DNA from: Phoronis ovalis
Lineage: Eukaryota > Phoronida > Phoronidae
Direction: 5' to 3'
Length of the DNA stretch: 16,507 nucleotides
Assembly: GCA_028565635.1 (NCBI GenBank)
Contig: JAOXYB010082721.1
Location: 1-16,507, forward strand
In this document: positions 1 to 8,900 of the stretch, piece after piece
Position numbering within the stretch: position 1 is the stretch's first letter
Layout of the letters: every line of letters begins with the position of its first letter
Notes under the pieces: model-generated
What the model saw: only the letters and a program-made list of their open reading frames with translations
What the model was told of the DNA's origin: nothing
Database searches by the model: none
Program-made: the position numbers and the translations under genes

Positions 1-300
1 TAAACATATTAAGTTTTCTTGACCGTATTTGCACCCCTAACGAAGTGAAATTTTAACGATTACCCTAACGAAGTCAACCTTAAAAACAACACCCCTTACG
101 ATGTGTCACACCTCCAAAAAAACACCCCTTTTTGTGATTTTAGCCAAAAAAACAGACCCTAAGCACGTAACGCGCGTTACGCGCCGGCGGTTCGAAAAAC
201 ATACCCTTCACGTGAAATTTTGTTGGAACATGCGTACCCACTTTCATATTGACCACCCCCCTGGACCCTGGGGTACTGACCATATTTTAATGTTTTAATA
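1..300. repeat. Degenerate short-period tandem repeat block
   Basis: Loosely related units recur about every 27-50 bases: CCCCTAACGAAGTGAAA near 35, ACCCTAACGAAGTCAAC near 62, CCCCTTACGATGTGTCAC near 92, GACCCTAAGCACG near 155 and ACCCTTCACGTGAAATTTTG near 203. The block ends in a C/G-rich stretch, CCCCCCTGGACCCTGGGG, near 254-271. The short open frame at 101-298 (+) is a by-product of this low-complexity DNA. It is probably a decayed dispersed element, and I do not recognise the family. Confidence 0.55.
166..181. repeat. 16-bp perfect CpG-rich palindrome
   Basis: CGTAACGCGCGTTACG equals its own reverse complement and is followed by GCGCCGGCGG. Such CpG density is unlike the AT-rich, CpG-poor surroundings. 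It lies inside the degenerate repeat block. Confidence 0.85.
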
Positions 301-600
301 GACAGGGTGTGCAGCCCATCTCAAAATGATTTCTAGGTATTTTGATATCAAAAATGGGCTCACTTTTATAGTTAAATTAAGGGCATACAAGTTTGCTGTC
401 ACAAAAAGTACTCATTTTTAAGGTTTTCTCCCAGAAAAATCACCTGAAAATGCTATCTTTAAATAAAATTGTGAAATTTATTTTGTTGGAAAGTGAAACA
501 TGAACCCATTTTTAGGGGTTTATCGGAGAAAAAGTGACCATTTGGGTGGCACACCCCCATATTCATATATATAAGTACCCCGGAGGTTCAAGGGCCCCTC
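301..600. repeat. Second dispersed-repeat block with a hairpin at its left end
   Basis: It starts with an inverted repeat: AGCCCAT at 313-319 against ATGGGCT at 354-360, with further pairing of CTCAAAAT and ATTTTGATA inside. The stretch around 470-560 (GTGAAATTTATTTTGTTGGA, then CATGAACCCA, then GTGACC and CACCCCC) parallels 211-258 of the first block (GTGAAATTTTGTTGGAACAT, GTACCCA, TTGACCACCCCCC), so the two blocks look like diverged copies of one element. It ends with a small G/C-rich fold near 580-607. There is no coding potential. Confidence 0.5.
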
Positions 601-2182
601 CCCGGTCTGTGCAGTTCTGGTGTGGGCTCTGGCTGTAGGATTCTGTTTCTTTTAACAAAAATTTTAATTTAAGGGATATGGTAGTGTTTCGGATAACACT
701 GATGTCTCACACCAAGAAAATTTAATTGGTCTAGCCATGGTAACAATGGGGATTACAACTGAATTCCAATCTTGCTGTGTGTATTGATAGTTTTTATATC
801 CTCCCTTATCAGATATCAGATACTTAAACCTTCTACTTGAGTTTTAACTTGGCAACTAGTTGTACTACTGGTATGACCACAAAGATAACAATTTCGTAGA
901 CAACCAGATAATTATAGTGAAGTCACATTTTGCATTAATGGAAAGCTTTGCCATACAAATATAACATTTAAAATATAAATATCAAGAATTTGTTTTAATA
1001 CTTATAAAAAATAAATTTCAGGGACTAGGCTATTTTAAGAGGACGTGCTAGACAGGTAGACTGAGATATAATTATTGTAATTCCAGATATCCTTGTGTAT
1101 ACGATATAATGTTTCGTAAAATAACTGTGTTAATTTGTAAATAATAAATAAATATATTAAAAAAGTGATTGGAATTCCAAAGTTGGCAATTACCCTTTTT
1201 ACACAGTTACCCTTAAAAAAGCACCCTTGGCCTTTGACAGACCTACAATTTTGTATTGATAATCTCTTAATAATAATATAGTAAAAAAGGTATGATTTAC
1301 CATTAGAATGGCATAAGTTTAAACACATGTATTGATTAGGTAACAATAGTAAATCTTATATTTAAACATTAATGCTATTATTGGTCAATAGCTATATTTT
1401 GAATATTTAATATGCCTATAATTTGAAAAGCTTTACTACTAATTAATCTCTATAAAAGTCAGCTGTTGCATATGGACAGTTCCAGATGTTTCATATATCC
1501 TCTGAACAGTTTCCTTTCTGATACTGCAAACACTGATTTCTTTGTATCAGTATACCCAAGCAATATATAAAACATCTGTTGTAATCTTCAATAGTTATTA
1601 GGACTAATTTGTAAGGAGTTTATCCTTTTAGTAGAAAGACTGATTTTTTATCAAAAAGATGTTAGACATTGAGATGTATAAGGTTGATGGTTTAAGTATT
1701 TTTTAGGTTCTAATTTGTGTACAACAGAACTGTTTTCTGTAATCATAGCGTTTAAAAAATTCATACAAAAATATGTAATTATATAATTGTAGAATTTTTA
1801 ATATTACTGTTCTTAGAAAACATTTTCAAAATCTCCATAAATAGGTGTACTTATTTGTTAAAAGTGTTTTTTGTATTTTCTGTGTTTAATTTTAGATATT
1901 TAGGTACCTGGTACAGGTATCTAAACCAAGGTCAAGTTAGTTGAAATAAAATTAGACCTGTTTTGTAACTTGACACAGTCTTTTATTAAACATAACATGG
2001 TGCACTGCAGTTGAAATAGCAGTATGACTGTAAATTCTTGTTCTAGGATTGGATATTGTGAGTGGTGAACAGTGAATGTGAACAGCAGCATGGTTTAACA
2101 GCAACATAGGCAGTGTCCAATCCTGGACAGGTGCAAACATGCATCCAGAACCCTAATTTAGACAACTAATGAAATAACAGAT
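601..2182. other. AT-rich upstream region of the FBXO41-like gene
   Basis: I see no coding exon here. The longest open frame (1035-1346, minus) is rich in Ile, Tyr and Leu from AT-rich codons and has no domain pattern. The promoter and 5' UTR of the gene starting at 2183 should lie here or further upstream, but I cannot pick a TATA box with confidence among so many AT runs. TAACAG at 2175-2180, just before the start codon, could be a splice acceptor for an upstream non-coding exon; it lacks a good pyrimidine tract. A 9-bp inverted repeat sits at 2045-2053 and 2116-2124. Confidence 0.5.
2045..2124. repeat. Inverted repeat just upstream of the FBXO41 start
   Basis: AGGATTGGA at 2045-2053 and its exact complement TCCAATCCT at 2116-2124 are separated by 62 bases. 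The right arm overlaps a small GTCCA/TGGAC dyad at 2115-2128. It lies 59-138 bases before the start codon, so it could be 5' UTR or promoter structure, or chance. Confidence 0.4.
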
Positions 2183-2964
2183 ATGGCATTTTTTAAGTCT
2201 ATTGATGATATTCCGTATCATTGCCCACGATGTGGCAGCACACGCAATTTTACAACACTCCTCAGCTTACAAAGCCATCTTATTCGAGATCACTCGCCGA
2301 TGTACAGAGATAGTTTATATGATGCCTATGTGTATCCAAGTCAAAGGTCAAGGTCATCATCATTTGATCTTTTAGATCAGTACAGCAAGGAAGCCAAAGT
2401 ATTAGAAAAACAATTACAAGAAGCTAAAGAACATGAGCTCCGGAATAAGTTAGAACGTTTGGGAGTGGTACCTGTATCTGATTTGCTGTCAACGTTGCCT
2501 AGAATAGAGCCTCCATTTTGTGAAACAAGAGATACTTCAGGTACTAGAAGTAATAATTTAGTGTTAAGGAAAAGCTTCCCAGGTCTTAGTCCAACTATGG
2601 GAAATGAAATGCAAACGGTCCGCGTATTAAATTATGGAAATTACTTACCGACAGCCAGTCTGCATGATGAACTGAAGTTAAAAAACTATTTGTTGGAAGA
2701 AAAGGAAAAAGAAATTGAGGACTTGAAAAATGTGAAGGAAAAATACCAGGAACATGAAATAGACAACTTGAAATTAAATTTGAGATTGAAAGGGGCACAT
2801 TTGGATAACGCTGAGAGGGAGCTTGAAAACTTAGTGATAGATGGACAAAAGTTGAGGCGACAGAATGTGGAGATTTCAAAACAAAATGATACTTTTTTGC
2901 AGCAGATAGAAACATTAAGTCAGGATGTACAAGACAGGGAACACCTGATAGCACAGAAAGACAG
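2183..2964 (+). CDS. FBXO41: FBXO41-like exon 1: zinc finger and first coiled coils
   Basis: Residues 1-261. It begins MAFFKSIDDIPYHCPRCG, a C-X2-C-X14-H-X4-H finger (C14, C17, H32, H37) of the type shared by FBXO41 and ZNF365. A charged helix follows at about 64-93 and a long heptad-rich coil from 160. The donor is ACAG|GTACTG with phase 2. Reading on into the intron meets a stop within two codons. Confidence 0.93.
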
Positions 2965-5900
2965 GTACTGATTGAATTAATGTGTGGTTACCTGATGAGT
3001 TTGTACCTCATGTCTGGAGTTACGCTAATAATATTAAATATTTCATCATTAATAATACAGTTGACTGTTCACGTCTCCCCCTATTGCTATACATGCATAC
3101 ATTCAATTACAGAAATTATTACAAATCTTCAAAGTTAAAAATAAATATGTTGATGTAAGGTATTATATATTATTATAATACATGTACTTGGTGATTTTTT
3201 TCTACAATTTTGTTTGCTGAATTTTTAAAGGAAGATAAACCTTTGTTTATAGTTTAATTGATTGGTATTTTGCATCTACCGTACATAAAAACAGAAAAAG
3301 GGGGATAAATCAACACCCAGTAAAACTTGGAAAAATCTACTAGACTTAAAAAAACACTTTTAGTGGTGTACATAATTTTTACAGGTTTAATTGCCAGGTA
3401 CAATGAATATTATGTAAATGAAACTGTACTTATTTCCAGCATATTGTATATCTGTACAGTATGCATGTTGCAATTAGGTACCTATGTTTTTAACTGCAAC
3501 ATATAAATATAATTTTTTAGTCATGACTGTTTCATAATTTTATAGCGAGGTTCAACAACTATCCAATTTCCTGACTCGGGCTGCAGAAAAAGAAGCTGTA
3601 GCCAGAAACAAATTGGAAGATTTCATGAATGACCTGATTGAAAAGACAGATAAAGCACAGACCAAAGTCAAACTTCTTAAGAAGGAAAAGAGAGAATTAG
3701 AGGAAAGCTTATACAGAGCAGACAGCTCAAGAAGTATCAGCCCTGTGAGTTTGCTTAATATATTGTATATTATACCATAATTATATTGACTGCATTTTAT
3801 ACTGAATGCTTTTAGTAATAAACTTTAAGTACTAACTCTAGTTTTTAATTTCTAAGGTTTTGTTAATTTCATAATATCTGGTTTATTAACATAAACTTTC
3901 AAGTTAACGGAATAGTCATAAAATTTTATTCCCATGTTTTGCCCTGAAGTCATTCATTCACGTTTCTTAATTGTGCATAATATTTGTTCCAGCAACAACA
4001 CAAATCTCCACGCACTCCAAGAGTCCGTGTGAATTTTGAAGACGGTTCTATTATAGACTCGTGTTCTCCATCACCATACAGAAAACAAAGTCCATATTTG
4101 GACTCTGGTTTGGCAGAAAGTGCAACTAATTCATCTTTAACTGGTATTTTTTCACTTCTCGTCTAATTACATAATTTATTTGGCTTTTCGAACGTAACAA
4201 CACTGCTATTTTATGCAATTAAAAAAACTTAAAAGTTAACGTAATATATGTTTTATGCATCAATTGTCTCTAAATCACTATGAAAAACTGTATTTGTTTA
4301 TCATGGAGAGTGTAAAATGACTTGGACCTTCTCTTTAATTTGGTCTATTCCTTTATTAGTTGTACAAGGGGGGGGAGATGCAACTGAAAAACACTGGTTA
4401 GTGAGTTTAATTATGGATAGTCCATAATAGCTCGTGACCAGAATTTTTAGTAGAAACTATTCTACTTTTAGTCATATAAGAGGACGTAAGGCATTCCAAA
4501 AACAAATATGGTTGGTTGGTCTCTGACCAGTTCACATACATTTTAATAATAAGTATATTATATTATCATGCATTATGTCTTAAAAGCATTTTCTCTGTTT
4601 TCAGTTGACCAACTACAATTGCCAGCTCCTCATAAAGGAAGAAATTCCTCTATTTCATCCGGACGCCTTCATAGTGATAACAATGGCATTATTTGGGATT
4701 ACAATGATGATGAGAATTTACATGAAAAGCATCGAACCAGTGCCAGAAGGGCATTGCCGTCAGCAAAATATAAAGTTAAGTCTCCATCCAATGAAAAATT
4801 TCCTTTTCGTACTCAACATAAGAGATCTCATAATCAGGGAAGCCAAAGAGACAATGAAGTGCCAAATTTTACTGGAAATTGCAACAAACTTTATGCAACT
4901 GATTTTTCCGTCCAAAACCAATTTTCTGCAGACAATGTTTCAGATTCAGATGTACCTCGGAAAGAATCTTTTGACAACATTGAAGATGGTAGCGATTTTC
5001 AGATTACACCCAGTGATGAACAAATTCTTCTCAGCATTAACGAGAAAACAAAGGAAGCTTTGAAAAGGCAGCAGGAGGAGCTGGAAGTTCAGTTAAGACT
5101 TTTAACTAATCAGCATAAAGAATTGCAGTATTTGAATCAGTCGTCAGCAGGCAGTGAATGCTCTGAAAATCATCCAGATATGAGTTCAGTCAGAACATTA
5201 AAGGACAGAAATGTTGTAAAAGGTTCCATTGGAGGAAAAAAAGATAAAGTGGACAATAATGTAATAAAACAGAATCAATCAAAAAAGAACAAAGGGTTTC
5301 ATGATGCGTCACACAAAGATGGTAATAAAAAAAGCATAAGTACAAACAGGGCAAAAGGTAAAGAAACTAGTATCCCTTTTGGTTTCAAAAGTCAAGGGGA
5401 CAGTGACAAGAAAATCAAAAGATCTGTAAGGAATAATCACAAAAAGAAAGGGGACACAAATGCACATCCCAATTCAGTGAAAAACAAAGTGAACAGACCT
5501 ATCATACCTCAAGCTAATCATGCTGACAGTAGTACCTCTGATGTTTCACCAGAGGTGCTTGCTGATATTGAAAGTCAAATTATTCCATCAGTTAAGAGCA
5601 AAAATTATAAACCTAACACCAAATGTATCAGTGTGGAGATACATAAACCACCATCACTTGATAATCAGGAGGACACATTTGGATGTTCTCAAGTTCTAGA
5701 TCATAAAACTGACAAGGAATTCCACAAACAAGATGAGCTCCAATGGCCTCGACTGAATGAAACTACTATGGAGGAGTCTGTTAAGAATACACAGGTTAAT
5801 TCTCAAGTAGAAATCAGTTCTGGGAGTGATTATTCAAGAGCATCTTTAAAGAAGAACAAGCGTGAAGGAAGCATTAAAAAGCATCGAAATGGTAGCTTTA

Positions 5901-8900
5901 GGTCTCAGACCTCACATTCGTCATTAGGTATGTCATCTGATGTCAGTGTAACAAGTCTCAGTACTGGTGCAGAATCGGACAAAAATAAATATAACGATGA
6001 TGATGACCTTAGTATTGGTCACAGCGATGGTATGTCAAAATCTCACGAAGACACAGTTGCATATTATAATGAAAATGCACAAACACACGCAAACTTCAAA
6101 GATACTCTGCAGCACCCTTCCTGTGAGAGAAGGTCCAATGAAATACCTAGGAGCCCGGGAAATGGTAACTATTGCAATGAGTGATTTAGTTTGGTGGCGT
6201 TATCCATAATAAGTATTGTTAGTTATTTCCTGACACTGTTGAACACTGATAAAATTTTGACCAGATTTTCTTTAAACAAATTTTTTATTTATTAGGATAC
6301 TTATTATAAAGCAGAATTCGTAACAGAAAACTATTTGAATCTTAACATTTTTTATTCAAAGCATTTTTGTTTTGTAGGCCATCGCCAGAATTCTAGATCC
6401 TCCAAACACAAACCAAATAGACAAAGTCATAAAACTGTAAAATGTAGTAAATCGGAAGCCTTGTTTCTTGTCTTCAAGTACCTAAACACACGTAATCTGA
6501 GTAAAATGGCATTAATATGTAAACAGTGGAGAGATGTCAGTCGTCATCCAGCACTCTGGAGAAGAGTGGTATTAGCACATGGTACAATGGGAGCTAAGGT
6601 ATGGTTATTAATAATTATGTAATAACTGCTGGATATGGCATGAGGACTCCTGACAATTTGACTTCTACTGTCTGCAATATCTGTATTATTCACAGGTGAT
6701 CCAGGTACTGTATGTACGACTTATCCTGGAGGTTCTGTCTTTGAAAGTTATGGAGTGATAACTTAGGTATTATTTTTTTTCTGTTTACAGTATTTACAAA
6801 CTATATTATTATGGTGCTCTCAAGTCCAACATCTTACACTTGAAGGTGAGTGTGTTATTTTGTAATTAATTGCTACTACTCAAAATTGTCTATATTGGTA
6901 ATGAATCGTCTTTATATAATTACTATTTGTTGTGAAGATGAGAAGAATGCAAGCTTGATAAATGAGTAATAATCTGTCTTATATTCTTGAAAAGATTATA
7001 CAAGCACTGTAAACAATTTTATTCTTCTACTGCTCATATGTAGGATTTGTTTTAGCGTAGTACCAGTGCACACTTATTCTGACATTTCACAATAAAAATG
7101 GTCACTTGCCTGATATTCTTTAGACTTAACTCCTCGCCGTCATTATAAAAAAGAAACCGATGAGGAATACAACTTAGCCATTCATGGATGTCTAGAATCA
7201 GGAATTGAAAACTTACTTCGGGCTTCTCAGAATACCATACTCTCCGTCAACATAGTTGATTGTGGGCCATTGGTTACAGAAAGGTAAATGCATTATTTTA
7301 CTTTGGGGATAAGTATATCACTGCATGGCCACAAAAACATCTGCCTACTGTGTTTTTCTGTATGATTTTGATATGTCACAGAGATTCTAAATTAAATCAA
7401 TTTTATCTTCTGAAAGTAAAAAGTAATTAAATTTGTTTAGCCAGCTAAACATGTTTTGATATTTCTAGGTAAAGTGTTTGATCTTGTACTTCGCATAGGT
7501 ATCATGTAGTGTTCTGCTGCTGATGTCTTTGATCTAGTGTGCATGACTATTACAGTTCTGTGACTTTGTTGCTATCATACCATATAGTATGCTTTACCCT
7601 GTGCCAAACATAATTTCTGATACATTCACCCACCTTTATATGATGACATGAAAGATATATGATGCCTCAGTTATAAAGTGCTTGTAATGAAGGTAAATTG
7701 TGCAGTAATGCTCTCTCTCAATTACGCGAATGTGATGCCTCATGCAATTCTAACTGTAATAAAATCAATATTTTTGAAAGATGCGGAGTATTTTTATGCC
7801 AAATCTTAGGAAGAATTAACATTTTTCAGAGCACTTTGGCTAATCAGCAACTACTGTCAAAATCTTCGCTGCTTGACATTTGTCAGTGATTATGATACTG
7901 TTGGACCAGAAGGTATTTGGGCTTTAGGAGCAGGATGTGGAGATTTAACATCAATTATTATACCGGCATTTACTACCAAGTATGTATACCTGGTTCAGTC
8001 CCTTTGTGTAGCTAGTATATCTTTGCACTATGTAGTAAAGTAATCAATGCAAAACATTCTGAAGCCATACCAGTATGTGGCAGCAGATATTACAGCACCT
8101 GGGCCACCTTACAAAATATGTGTAATTAGCTTGTGAAATTTGTAGCTATAAGCATTAATTTATCTCACTGAAGAACTTGATACCTGGTGACATCTAGCAG
8201 TGGAGGAAGTGTTCTCTCATTACTCTGAAGTACAAATCGTTTGCTGAAGCTTTGAAAGTCGACTGATGTAATTTAAACAATTTTTTTTATTTCAGCAGAG
8301 CGCGTAATAAATTCAACAACCGTTGTTTGCAACTAATGGCTAAGTGCTGGCCTAGACTGAAAACATTGTCTGTTGGTGGTCTTGACTTGGATGCACAAAG
8401 TCTAAGTTCCATAGGTTTGTAAATGGCATAGTAATGTGGTCATTATATCAATATTTCTAATGCCCATCACCATATAACCCCAGCAGGGGTACTGCCATTC
8501 ATGGTGATTGCATATATATGTGCTGCCCTACTGGCCCCCTTATTTCAGCCTCTAGTTTTACTTCAGGGTATCTTTTTTATATATAACAATTTTTACCATG
8601 GGTTGTGCTTTTTGCAGATAATTTTTACCATCAATTTTTATAAACGGTGTTTGTTTTTAACAAAATTTTACCATGCGGTATATTTTTGGAATGTAAGATT
8701 TTTGGCAAGTACACCCCATCCCCCTTCCTGGGAAAATGACTAAAATAACTCATCTATTCAGTTATGAGTAACCACTGATAGATTAGATGTTTCAATTGTC
8801 GCACCACTATTTTGCTTGCAGAAATGTTAAAAACGGTAACTAATGCTTTTAAAAGCAGTAGATATCAAAAATAGCTACTTTTACAAGAACTAATTCTACT

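Noticed and set aside
101-298. 65-codon plus-strand open frame
   Set aside because: Lies wholly inside a degenerate tandem repeat; the His/Thr/Lys-rich product reflects the repeat units.
1035-1346. 103-codon minus-strand open frame
   Set aside because: AT-driven composition (Ile, Tyr, Leu, Asn), no domain pattern, and no splice or neighbour support.
2595-2954. 119-codon minus-strand open frame
   Set aside because: Shadow of FBXO41 exon 1 on the opposite strand, where the coiled-coil codons leave few stops.
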